From contig NZ_CP096883.1 in assembly GCF_023273895.1 (NCBI RefSeq), forward strand, positions 806,001-870,000: DNA of 64,000 bases. The letters are read 5' to 3'. Source of the stretch: Sphingobacterium sp. PCS056 (lineage in GTDB: Bacteria; Bacteroidota; Bacteroidia; Sphingobacteriales; Sphingobacteriaceae). Positions 18,156 through 26,104 of this stretch are shown piece after piece (the stretch's first letter is position 1; each line of letters opens with the position of its first letter). A model generated the notes under the pieces. That model was given only the letters and a program-made list of their open reading frames with translations. It did not search any database and was not told where the DNA came from. The position numbers and the translations under genes were made by a program.

Positions 18156-19553
18156 ATGTTTTTTCAACACATTTTCGAATCTTCATTAGCACATGCAAGT
18201 TATCTCATCGGCTGTCAAGCAAAAGGAGTAGCAATTGTGATCGATCCTAAAAGAGATGTAGACACGTACTTAGCTATAGCCGAAAAAAACAACTTAAAGA
18301 TAACGCATATTGCAGAGACCCATATTCATGCCGATTATCTATCCGGCTCATTAGAATTAGCCGCTTTAACAAGCGCACAGCTCTATCTTTCTGACGAAGG
18401 GGGAGCAGACTGGCAGTATGATTTTGATCACGTGGGCTTAAAACATCAGGATGAAATAAAAATTGGAAATCTGATATTTAAAGTTTTACATACACCAGGT
18501 CATACCCCTGAAAGTATCAGTTTCCTATTAACAGACACACCTGCGACAGACGCGCCCGTCATGTTGTTTACAGGAGATTTTGTATTTGTAGGTGATATTG
18601 GACGTCCAGATTTATTAGAAAATGCTGCCGGACTGATCGGAACAAAAGAAATCGGAGCACATCAAATGTTTGAATCATTAAAAATCTTTAACCAGCTTCC
18701 AGACTATGTACAAGTATGGCCAGCACATGGCGCAGGATCTGCCTGTGGAAAAGCCCTAGGGGCAGTTCCAAGTTCAACTGTTGGATATGAAAAGATAAGA
18801 AACTGGGCTTTAAAATATGGAAATGATGAAAAAGCATTTACGGAGGAGCTTCTAAGTGGACAACCAGAGCCTCCAAAATATTTTGCGATGATGAAAAAGC
18901 TTAACAAAATCAAGCGACCATTGCTAACATCAGTACCTACTTACAAAGAACTAGACGCAACAGAATTGATATTGCATCATAAAAATGATGTAACCATCAT
19001 TGATACCCGCAACAAACAAGAATTTGCACAAGGATTCATACCCAATAGCATCAATATCCAGAATAATAAAGCTTTCAGCAATTGGGCAGGCTGGATTTTA
19101 GATTATCATAAACCATTTATTCTTATTGTAGCAAAAGATCAATTAGAAGATGTCACCCGCAAATTGATGCGTATAGGTCTCGATCAAGCCATTGGCTATA
19201 TCACACCTCAATCGTTGCAAACAGTTGGTATCAAACTTGATCAGCAGGAAATTATTGATTTCAATGAGATGAATACAGCATTAAACAATCCCAATGCACA
19301 AATTTTAGATGTTCGAAATGAAAGTGAATATCAGGCAGGGCACCTTCCCCATGCAACCCATGTCTTTGTTGGAACACTGCTGGAAAATTTAGATCAGATA
19401 GATCAAAGTAAACAACTGTATCTACATTGTCAGTCCGGTGACCGTGCGACCATAGCCATGTCACTACTTGGCAGAGCCGGGATCAAAAATATCAAAAATT
19501 ATAGTCCAGGGATGAAAGAATGGGTCGAGAAAAATGGTACCCTAATAAAATAG
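18156..19553 (+). CDS. MBL-fold hydrolase fused to two rhodanese domains
   Basis: 465 residues. Residues 1-240: metallo-beta-lactamase fold of the persulfide dioxygenase/glyoxalase II type (ETHIHADYLSG, HTPGHTPES, FTGDFVFVGDIGRPDL, VWPAHGAGS). Residues about 255-355 and 365-465 are two rhodanese domains. The second has the active Cys in YLHCQSGDRA; the first has IVAKDQ at the matching place and so lacks the catalytic Cys. Proteins of this build oxidise persulfides to sulfite. Last gene of the cassette, followed by a strong hairpin. Confidence 0.93.
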   Translation: MFFQHIFESSLAHASYLIGCQAKGVAIVIDPKRDVDTYLAIAEKNNLKITHIAETHIHADYLSGSLELAALTSAQLYLSDEGGADWQYDFDHVGLKHQDEIKIGNLIFKVLHTPGHTPESISFLLTDTPATDAPVMLFTGDFVFVGDIGRPDLLENAAGLIGTKEIGAHQMFESLKIFNQLPDYVQVWPAHGAGSACGKALGAVPSSTVGYEKIRNWALKYGNDEKAFTEELLSGQPEPPKYFAMMKKLNKIKRPLLTSVPTYKELDATELILHHKNDVTIIDTRNKQEFAQGFIPNSINIQNNKAFSNWAGWILDYHKPFILIVAKDQLEDVTRKLMRIGLDQAIGYITPQSLQTVGIKLDQQEIIDFNEMNTALNNPNAQILDVRNESEYQAGHLPHATHVFVGTLLENLDQIDQSKQLYLHCQSGDRATIAMSLLGRAGIKNIKNYSPGMKEWVEKNGTLIK

Positions 19554-19583
19554 AAAAGCGGATTAATCCGCTTTTCTATTTTA
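19548..19583. terminator. Bidirectional terminator
   Basis: AAAATAGAAAAGCGGA / TCCGCTTTTCTATTTT around TTAA overlaps the end of the MBL-rhodanese gene and reaches the stop of the opposite-strand membrane protein. A and T runs on both sides allow it to work in both directions. Confidence 0.85.
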
Positions 19584-20441
19584 AAGACTACGCTCCGGAA
19601 TTTTAAAATACCGCAGTACATCCGTTTTCTTATCGACAATATCTCCCTTTTTATTGGTTTCCAGTCGATGATTAACAACCGAAATATATTGATAATTATC
19701 AGCATCAGATTCATAAATCGTGACTGTTGCAAACTCATCACCCAATTCATCAGCCTCCAGATAGGTCTGTAGATCTGTAAAATCCTTTTTCCCTAAATTA
19801 TGCTCCAGTGCCTGCTTATCTGCTATATATGCGATCTGTTTCTCAAGTTCCCTTTTTTGCATCCATTCATTACCCCTTTCAGAAAAAGGTTCAGTTGTTT
19901 TACCCGACCAAGCTAAGACAATAGGGTAGACAATAATAGTCGCAGCCTCAATACCCCACAAGATCCATAAAGGCCAACCACTCACCACACTTTTCTTAAG
20001 AGAAAAAGTACCAACAGCATTTAATTCTTGAATTCCACTAAATGTATCCATTGGGTGAAATAGGAAATATAAAAAACCATCCAGATTAAAAGAAGACTTT
20101 AACCACATGTCCCCTCCCATTGTACCTTCAGCATTAAACATTAAGGAGACAAATAAGCACCATTGGGCATAATACGCAACCAAAGTGCAGATGAAAGTAA
20201 ATAGTAGTGCAATACCCCTATTTCTAACTTTTCCGATTTTTAACAAAACGTCCAAGACGTAAAATAAGCCATAAGCTAAACCAAATGTGATCAAAAAGTT
20301 AAAATATACAATTGGTATAAACCACTGCAAAGCAATATATACGATGGCTAAAATAACAGATGCACACACTCCCGCAATAATAGCAAACAGTACACCTCCG
20401 ATTGGAGCCTTCCCCGAAGACCTATAATAAGTTTCTTCCAT
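19581..20441 (-). CDS. Conserved membrane protein of unknown function
   Basis: 286 residues: four hydrophobic helices (about 15-38, 45-65, 78-100, 160-180) followed by a charged soluble tail of about 100 residues (from GNEWMQKRELEKQ) ending in a mixed alpha/beta segment. No recognisable catalytic motif. Converges on the sulfur cassette and shares its terminator. Function unknown. Confidence 0.75.
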   Translation of the reverse strand: MEETYYRSSGKAPIGGVLFAIIAGVCASVILAIVYIALQWFIPIVYFNFLITFGLAYGLFYVLDVLLKIGKVRNRGIALLFTFICTLVAYYAQWCLFVSLMFNAEGTMGGDMWLKSSFNLDGFLYFLFHPMDTFSGIQELNAVGTFSLKKSVVSGWPLWILWGIEAATIIVYPIVLAWSGKTTEPFSERGNEWMQKRELEKQIAYIADKQALEHNLGKKDFTDLQTYLEADELGDEFATVTIYESDADNYQYISVVNHRLETNKKGDIVDKKTDVLRYFKIPERSL

Positions 20442-20560
20442 ACAAGTTTAATTAGATATAGACCTAAAATAACAATTGGAATAAATAAAAACAACCTTAT
20501 ATCAAACAAATATTACAAAACAGGCTGCACCTCCCTTCCCCATATTCCTAATGAATTTTG

Positions 20561-20568
20561 TATGTTTG
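20561..20568 (+). promoter_or_regulatory. -7 promoter element very close to a start codon
   Basis: TATGTTTG matches the Bacteroidota -7 consensus TAnnTTTG and ends 4 bases before the ATG of the M1 peptidase. Transcription would start at or within a few bases of the ATG, predicting a leaderless or nearly leaderless mRNA. No clear -33 TTG at 19-base spacing. Confidence 0.45.
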
Positions 20569-20572
20569 AACC

Positions 20573-22444
20573 ATGAATTTGAAATACCTATATACATTAA
20601 TCTTAGGATTATTCCTGATCCAAACAACAACAGCGCAACGAAAAGGCTATTGGCAACAGGCCGTAGATTATAAAATGAATATTGATGTCAACGAAAAAAC
20701 ATATCAATATGACGGAGACATGCAACTGAAATACAGCAATAATTCAGGACAATCACTCAAAAAAGTGTATTTCCATTTGTATTTCAATGCCTTTCAACCG
20801 GGTTCGATGATGGACAATAGACTTTCCAACATCGCAGATCCAGATAAAAGAATGGCCACCAATATCGGCACAAAGGAAAAACCAAAATACCAGAGTCGAA
20901 TTGCAACCCTGACCCCAAAACAAATTGGTTATCAAAAGATAAAGTCATTAACAATAAACGGTAACAATACCAGTTACAAAGTCGATGGTACTATTTTAGA
21001 AGTTACCTTGCCTAATGAAATCGAGGATGGCGAAACGGCCACCTTTGATATGACTTGGGAGGCACAGGTACCAGAGCAAATTAGAAGATCTGGTCGCAAT
21101 TCGAAAGAAGGAGTCGCACTTTCGATGGCACAATGGTATCCAAAAATGGCGCATTTTGATGAATTCGGATGGCACCTTGATGAATATATCGGTCGCGAAT
21201 TTATAGCTCCATTTGGCAACTTTGACGTCACCGTTAATATCAATAAAAATTATATCCTAGGTGCATCCGGCGTATTGCAAAATCCAACAGAAGTAAAAGG
21301 ATATGTAGCAAAACCAAAAATCAGAGCAAAAGATAATAAAGTCCAATGGCATTATATCGCTAAAAATATCCATGATTTTGTTTGGGCTGCAGACCCCAAA
21401 TTTGTCGTTGACTCAGCCAGCAGCAAACAGGGCATTCATGTATACACGGTATATATTCCAGAAAGTGACTCCGTTAAAACAAACTGGAAAACAGCTTTAG
21501 GACTAGCAACAGAATTTTTCGATTTCAATGCCAAAACATTTGGAGCCTATCCATGGCCCACTTATACCATTATCCAAGGAGGTGATGGCGGCATGGAATA
21601 CGGTACCGCAACATTGGTCACTGGAGGTCGCAATTTAAAAAGCCTAGTAGGTGTTATTTTCCACGAAGCCGCCCACTCTTGGTATCAACACTTATTCGGC
21701 ATCAATGAGACCGTAGACGAGTGGTTTGATGAAGGGTTCACTTCTTATGTAGAAGAACTTGCGATGCAAAACTTATTTGAAAAACGAGGAGCCATTGAAG
21801 CTAACCCTTCCATAGATGCTTATCGTGCGTACTACAAACTAGCCCTATCGGGAAAAGAAGAACCTGCCAGCCTACTTGCCGATTACTACAATACCAACTA
21901 TGCCTACAGTAATGAAGCTTACAATAAAGGACAGGTACTAGCCGTACAATTGGGCTATATCATTGGAAAAGACAATCTGGATAAGACATTCTTAGAATTT
22001 TATAAACAATGGAAATTTAAACATCCAACGCCAAATGATTTTAAAAGAATTGCTGAAAATATATCAGGAATCAATCTAAAATGGTACTTCAACCTCTTTA
22101 TCAACACTACTCGTAAGATTGACTATGCCATCAAAACGGTTAGCGATAAAGAAATTACATTACAGAACAAATCCGACTTTGCCATGCCTATTGACTTATT
22201 AGTAACCTATGAAGATGGCACAAAAGAACTTTTCTATATCCCACTACGTGAAATGAGAGGCGAAAAACCAGCAGAAAACTTCAAAATTTACGAAGGTATT
22301 AAAAGAACAACATTGGAAGACTGGAACTGGACACAACCATCCTATCAGGTCAATCTAACAAAAAAACCTGCAAAAGTGATTATAGATCCATCATTGCGCT
22401 TAGCCGATGTCGAATCCAGCGATAATACCTGGGAAAAGAAATAA
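20573..22444 (+). CDS. Secreted M1-family zinc metallopeptidase
   Basis: 623 residues with a signal peptide (LILGLFLIQTTTAQR). Aminopeptidase N-like: N-terminal beta saddle, the exopeptidase motif GGMEYGT, zinc site HEAAHSW with the downstream Glu in DEWFDEGFTSY, and a helical C-terminal part. Cleaves peptides in the periplasm or outer membrane. Monocistronic, with a terminator right after. Confidence 0.94.
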   Translation: MNLKYLYTLILGLFLIQTTTAQRKGYWQQAVDYKMNIDVNEKTYQYDGDMQLKYSNNSGQSLKKVYFHLYFNAFQPGSMMDNRLSNIADPDKRMATNIGTKEKPKYQSRIATLTPKQIGYQKIKSLTINGNNTSYKVDGTILEVTLPNEIEDGETATFDMTWEAQVPEQIRRSGRNSKEGVALSMAQWYPKMAHFDEFGWHLDEYIGREFIAPFGNFDVTVNINKNYILGASGVLQNPTEVKGYVAKPKIRAKDNKVQWHYIAKNIHDFVWAADPKFVVDSASSKQGIHVYTVYIPESDSVKTNWKTALGLATEFFDFNAKTFGAYPWPTYTIIQGGDGGMEYGTATLVTGGRNLKSLVGVIFHEAAHSWYQHLFGINETVDEWFDEGFTSYVEELAMQNLFEKRGAIEANPSIDAYRAYYKLALSGKEEPASLLADYYNTNYAYSNEAYNKGQVLAVQLGYIIGKDNLDKTFLEFYKQWKFKHPTPNDFKRIAENISGINLKWYFNLFINTTRKIDYAIKTVSDKEITLQNKSDFAMPIDLLVTYEDGTKELFYIPLREMRGEKPAENFKIYEGIKRTTLEDWNWTQPSYQVNLTKKPAKVIIDPSLRLADVESSDNTWEKK

Positions 22445-22454
22445 CATAACAACA

Positions 22455-22480
22455 AGAGGCTGGTCAATAAACCAGCCTCT
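22455..22480. terminator. Convergent terminator between M1 peptidase and rtcB
   Basis: AGAGGCTGG / CCAGCCTCT with an 8-base loop, followed by TTTGCTTT on the plus strand. It ends the M1 gene and may also stop rtcB transcription from the other side. Confidence 0.75.
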
Positions 22481-22491
22481 TTGCTTTAACA

Positions 22492-23925
22492 TCAATCCTC
22501 GCGGCTTCCATCATCAGCCATACGCACAATTTTGGGAGAGAAACTAGCGACAATATCCACCAGATCTTCTTGCGCAGCCATCACCTCGTGAATATTTTTA
22601 TAAGCCATTGGGGCCTCATCCAGTCCAGCACCGATCAATGTGATGCGATGATCCGACAACATGGATTTCAAATCTTTACGTGCTATCGTTTTTATAGCTT
22701 TCGTGCGGCTCATCAATCGACCCGCGCCATGTGAAGCCGATTGAATAGCCTCTTCCATACCTTTTCCTCGGACTAAGAAACCAGGAGTTGCCATCGATCC
22801 AGGAATGATACCCAGCACCCCTTTACCTGCAGGAGTTGCTCCTTTACGATGTACGATGACCTCCTCCCCTTTCCACAACTCTTTCCATGCAAAATTATGA
22901 TGATTTTCAACCATCGCCAATCGTTCAGCACCTAAAGCCTTACTGATTTTCTCGTGAATGACTTCATGACACGCCGAAGCATAGTCCCCCGCAAGGTTCA
23001 TCGCTAACCAATATTCTTGACCTTCCGCTGTATCAAGTCCCATATAAGCCAAATTTTGAGCCTCGTAAGGCAAAGGACAAAGCTTTTTAGCTAGTTTAGT
23101 ATAATGATCGGCAATAGTGGCGCCCAATCCCCTAGATCCCGAATGAGTCAATAAAGCAACATATCGTCCTTTCTCCATACCAAGCTCCGCATCTGCCTCC
23201 TTAAACTCCATCACCCCAAATTCAACAAAGTGATTTCCTCCACCAGAAGAACCTAATTGTGTCCAGGCCTTATCCTTTAATTGGCGAATAAAATCATTCG
23301 TTTCAAAAGCCTTACTCGCTAGCACAGCATGATCGGCACGTTCATGTTTCAAGTAACCATGTCCAGCACCAAATTTGGTATGATCCATAATCACCTTCTT
23401 ATAAAAATCATGATGCGCATACAGATGCTCTTCGGGGACATCAAAAATAGACAGTGCCATTCGACAACCGATATCAACACCCACACCATAAGGAATGACC
23501 GCATGATGAGTCGCCAATACCCCACCGATTGGCAAACCATATCCTTGGTGCGCATCCGGCATTAATGCCCCCGCCACTGCAACAGGAAGTTTCATCGCCA
23601 GATCCATTTGGCGCAATGCGCCCTCTTCAATCTGAGACTCACCATAGATGCTGTAGTCTTGCTTCCCCTCTTTTAAAGAAATCGTAGCTTTAGCCACTTC
23701 ATCAACATTTAAAAGAGCTTGCGCCAGCGGTTTAAATACTTCATCCTCCATATACATTTCTGGAGCAGCCAGTACTTCCGCAAACTTCAACAACATCTCC
23801 TCTCGGGTAAACCCCAATCTCTTTTTATTAATTTTCAACGCTTCCCCTAAAGCAAAATTCTCTTCATATCCCAAAGCAATTAAATCATTGCCATTTATTC
23901 TTTTATTTTCCATGATACTATTCAT
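22492..23925 (-). CDS. rtcB: RtcB-family RNA ligase
   Basis: 477 residues from the ATG at 23925 (an ATG at 23913, MENKRINGND, is equally possible). Joins RNA 3'-phosphate or 2',3'-cyclic phosphate to 5'-hydroxyl ends using GTP and Mn2+. Intact active-site motifs: PDAHQGYGLPIGG, GVGVDIGCRM, GGNHFVEFG, LTHSGSRGLG, NHHNFAW, HRKGATPAGKG and the guanylylated His in SHGAGRLMSR. Neither an archease nor an RtcA gene is adjacent. It follows a slipin gene on the same strand, and a region of tRNA-like RNA lies upstream of both, so this is an RNA-repair locus. Confidence 0.95.
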   Translation of the reverse strand: MNSIMENKRINGNDLIALGYEENFALGEALKINKKRLGFTREEMLLKFAEVLAAPEMYMEDEVFKPLAQALLNVDEVAKATISLKEGKQDYSIYGESQIEEGALRQMDLAMKLPVAVAGALMPDAHQGYGLPIGGVLATHHAVIPYGVGVDIGCRMALSIFDVPEEHLYAHHDFYKKVIMDHTKFGAGHGYLKHERADHAVLASKAFETNDFIRQLKDKAWTQLGSSGGGNHFVEFGVMEFKEADAELGMEKGRYVALLTHSGSRGLGATIADHYTKLAKKLCPLPYEAQNLAYMGLDTAEGQEYWLAMNLAGDYASACHEVIHEKISKALGAERLAMVENHHNFAWKELWKGEEVIVHRKGATPAGKGVLGIIPGSMATPGFLVRGKGMEEAIQSASHGAGRLMSRTKAIKTIARKDLKSMLSDHRITLIGAGLDEAPMAYKNIHEVMAAQEDLVDIVASFSPKIVRMADDGSRED

Positions 23926-24009
23926 CAATGATGCTCCGCTTAAACCCCATCTTACAGATTTGATCTATCTTTACATCGGTTATTATTTTTCCTTAAGCAA
24001 GGAACAGCA

Positions 24010-24048
24010 CCTCTTTATCGCTATCCCTTGCGCCTCTTTATGTCTATC
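24010..24048 (-). repeat. Two direct repeats in the slipin-rtcB gap
   Basis: CCTCTTTATCGCTATC (24010-24025) and CCTCTTTATGTCTATC (24033-24048) match at 14 of 16 bases with a 23-base period. They lie in the 158-base gap between the slipin stop and rtcB, beside a CTACCG / CGGTAG inverted repeat (24049-24081) and a GCAAGG / CCTTGC inverted repeat. Could be a protein-binding site or an RNA structure in the shared transcript. Confidence 0.5.
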
Positions 24049-24083
24049 TACCGATTCAGTTTTAAGGTAAAGCGGTAGATGTA

Positions 24084-25178
24084 TTATTTCACGAACAACT
24101 GCTTCAGCTGATCCACGATCTGACCATTACCAGAAACCGATATATTGTTTATTTTTTCAGCTATCTTCTCCACATATTCCATCTCTTTCAATTTAAACAA
24201 CATCGCATTATCCTCCATCAATTTAGCCGTATTCAACAAGCTTCTTGTAGAAGCCGTTTCTTCACGCCGCGTGATGATATTTGCCTGAGCTTTTTTCTCC
24301 GCGACCAGCACCTGATTCATAATCTCCCGGATATCTCCTGGCAAGATGATGTCTTTAACACCGGCATGAAACACCTTTACCCCCAGTAATTCAATCTGCG
24401 AGGCAGTATCCTCCAGCACATGTGCATTGATGGCAGACTTATTATCCATCAGCTCATCCAAAGTCATTCGACCTATGTAAGAACGCAACGCTAATTGCAT
24501 CAACATATACAACTGCTTCTCAAAATCTTTATTTTCAAGCATTGCTTTTAGCACATCCACAACTTGGTACTGTATCGAAAAATTAATCCTAATCTGCGCC
24601 TTATCTTTAGTCAAGATTTCTTGACCAGCAATATCCATAGTCGTCAATCGTGTATCCACTTTTGAAATACTGATTGATGTCGCATTTTTCCACCAGTAGT
24701 AGGTACCCGCATTCAATATCTTTGAAAAAACTCCATCAAGAAATAGCAGCCCTCTCTCCGAAGGCTCTAACTTAAACTGTCGTATATAGTAAGCCAGCGT
24801 CTGCTTCTCCAACAATTGTTTGTGCACTCCCTCACTTATTTCTATATCCGTGATATCCTCCTTTTGGAAATGATAAGTTAATAACCCCTTCCAGAAAAAA
24901 TGTCTGCCTGCTGCTAGTACCTGCTTATAGTTGTTATTCACAAAAACTAGACAGATCTCATGATCGGCAACTTCCACCAATGCTACATGGTCCGAAAAAC
25001 CGGTAAGCTGCATCAATACATCAACATCCAAGCTTCCTGGAAAAGGCTTCGACAAATCATATAATTCTAGTTTTTCACCAAAACCTACCCAGTATTTTCC
25101 AGCAGGCAATACGCGGGTATACCGATTGTTTTTAACAACTAATCCCAATTGATTGATATCTATAGTTACTCTTTTCAT
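24084..25178 (-). CDS. Slipin / SPFH (band 7) domain protein linked to RtcB
   Basis: 364 residues. SPFH/band-7 domain at about 140-300 (VDTRLTTMDIAGQEILTKD, RINFSIQYQV, LGVKVFHAGVKDIILPGDI) and a C-terminal coiled coil typical of slipins. The N-terminal 130 residues look like two copies of a small beta motif (GLVVKNNRYTRVLPAGKYW and ERGLLFLDGVFSKILNAGTYYW), and there is no N-terminal membrane hairpin, so it may be soluble or peripheral. Slipin-RtcB pairs recur in described bacterial RNA-repair neighbourhoods. Its molecular role is not known. Confidence 0.88.
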   Translation of the reverse strand: MKRVTIDINQLGLVVKNNRYTRVLPAGKYWVGFGEKLELYDLSKPFPGSLDVDVLMQLTGFSDHVALVEVADHEICLVFVNNNYKQVLAAGRHFFWKGLLTYHFQKEDITDIEISEGVHKQLLEKQTLAYYIRQFKLEPSERGLLFLDGVFSKILNAGTYYWWKNATSISISKVDTRLTTMDIAGQEILTKDKAQIRINFSIQYQVVDVLKAMLENKDFEKQLYMLMQLALRSYIGRMTLDELMDNKSAINAHVLEDTASQIELLGVKVFHAGVKDIILPGDIREIMNQVLVAEKKAQANIITRREETASTRSLLNTAKLMEDNAMLFKLKEMEYVEKIAEKINNISVSGNGQIVDQLKQLFVK

Positions 25179-25376
25179 CTTATTTTAATTTTTTATTCTA
25201 CTCTTCCAAACCCAGTACAAAACACTGCGCTTGATCAGAATATACTATTGTTCTAAATACATTTTTCCGCGATCAAAAAGATGATCCTATTATTTATAAA
25301 CGCTTCGATTCCTGTTTATTGAATATGACCGGAATATAAAAGGGGTCTAAAAGAAAAATAAAATGATGACACCTCA

Positions 25377-25419
25377 TCCTTAAAGAATATACACCCCATT
25401 CGTGTATTCATTTAAGGAT
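25377..25419 (-). ncRNA. Long hairpin in the slipin leader
   Basis: On the minus strand ATCCTTAAATGAATACAC pairs with GTGTATATTCTTTAAGGAT around a short GAATGGG loop: 17-18 base pairs with two small bulges. It is followed by a T-rich stretch rather than a clean T run, so it may be a leaky terminator, a processing site or the 3' end of the tRNA-like RNA before the slipin gene. Confidence 0.5.
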
Positions 25420-25620
25420 TGCAATATCCTCAACCCTATCGTTGCTTTTAGCACCTACTTTATACTACAAAGGCCCCATTCAATTGTCTCATCTTTAATA
25501 AAAAGAAAAGACCAAACGAGAGACGAAGCGCTTTCGAAGTGGAGACTTTTTTAAAGAAAGTCTAAACTTGAACATGGAACTTTCGTTCCTCCAACCGATG
25601 GACACACTTTTGAGATGTGC

Positions 25621-25762
25621 GTGGGACTCGAACCCACCATTTTGCTGTACTCTACCCCTGAGTTACTCCGTCCAGGACGGAGGTAGGATTCGAACCTACG
25701 ACCCCAACATTTGACAATAGTGATTTTCTTAAAGTCAGCATATTACTTTCAACTGAAGCAAT
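25621..25762 (-). ncRNA. Outer partial tRNA-like fold enclosing the permuted one
   Basis: In 5' to 3' order on the minus strand: D-arm-like stem ATTGC/GTAAT (25762-25742) with loop TTCAGTTGAAA, a single A, anticodon-stem strand TGCTG (25740-25736), a 90-base insert, CAGCA (25647-25643), variable loop AAATG, and T arm GTGGG-TTCGAGT-CCCAC (25637-25621). The spacing is that of a tRNA. No acceptor stem could be found: GCACATC after the T arm has no partner before the D arm. It could be a tRNA remnant or a deliberate mimic. Confidence 0.5.
25643..25709 (-). ncRNA. Circularly permuted tRNA-like RNA with capped acceptor stem
   Basis: Read 5' to 3' on the minus strand: TGTTG (anticodon stem 39-43), GGGTC (variable loop), GTAGG-TTCGAAT-CCTAC (canonical T arm), CTCCGTC (acceptor 66-72), CTG (triloop), GACGGAG (acceptor 1-7), TA (8-9), ACTC-AGGGGTA-GAGT (D arm with A14, G18G19-like and A21), A (26), CAGCA (27-31). 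Acceptor pairs 7/7, D stem 4/4, T stem 5/5, anticodon stem 5/5 with one G-U. Total 67 bases, the exact body of a tRNA without its anticodon loop. Flanking bases (AAATGG after, GTCAAA before) give no U33, so a normal anticodon loop is not formed. Confidence 0.8.
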
Positions 25763-25913
25763 ACTACCCTGCTATACAGAAACAGGAGACCAGGACTCTT
25801 AAATCATGCACTACGCCATATACCCTTTCAGGTATATATCTTAAAAAGCTAATCGCTTATTTATTCAAAGAACTATTTGTCTTGATCGACATTACAAATA
25901 TGCAAGCCCCACC

Positions 25914-25932
25914 ACGCAATCTGTCTGCGCAG
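25914..25932. promoter_or_regulatory. Candidate WYL operator, copy 1
   Basis: ACGCAA-N7-GCGCAG at 25914-25932, containing the inverted repeat CGCA-N7-TGCG, just upstream of the predicted start of the minus-strand tRNA-like RNA. The same 19-base pattern with the same spacing occurs at 26036-26054 before the WYL gene. Confidence 0.5.
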
Positions 25933-26035
25933 TAAAAAAGAATTTAAAAAAATCAATCAAAAGCAACATACCAAACTGATAATCAATTACATTAATTTAA
26001 TAAAAATTAAATAAACCAGATCAAAAACACTTTAT

Positions 26036-26077
26036 ACGCAAATACATTGCGCAGCAAATTTGAATTCTGTATCTTTA
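26036..26077 (+). promoter_or_regulatory. Candidate WYL operator copy 2 and promoter
   Basis: ACGCAA-N7-GCGCAG at 26036-26054 holds the inverted repeat CGCAA-N5-TTGCG. It precedes a -7-like TATCTTTA at 26070-26077 and the WYL ATG at 26105. The arrangement fits autoregulation together with control of the divergent RNA-repair transcript. Confidence 0.5.
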
Positions 26078-26104
26078 ACTTCATACCATAATATCAAAAA
26101 CAGC

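Larger units (their letters stand above)
25560..25902 (-). ncRNA. Structured tRNA-like RNA region between WYL gene and slipin
   Basis: No credible protein gene on either strand. On the minus strand a -7-like CATATTTG (25902-25895) precedes a chain of stems: ATATACC/GGTATAT, TCCTG/CAGGG, a D-arm-like GTATTGC/GTAATAT, the permuted cloverleaf, a second T arm, GCACAT/GTGTGT and GGAAC-GAAA-GTTCC. Two segments share the sequence TTTAAGA after a TGC..TGA context (near 25806 and 25734). The limits are estimates; I infer one transcript that may continue into the slipin and rtcB genes. Confidence 0.6.

Noticed and set aside
25621..25709. An ordinary or decayed linear tRNA gene
   Set aside because: The second T arm has no acceptor partner and there is no anticodon arm between the D arm and that T arm. 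The first T arm's acceptor strand pairs 7/7 only with the sequence downstream, giving permuted order.
25711..25935. 74-codon plus-strand ORF in the tRNA-like region
   Set aside because: No homology-like features, weak start, and it is the complement of the structured RNA with canonical T-loop sequences; more likely a chance frame.
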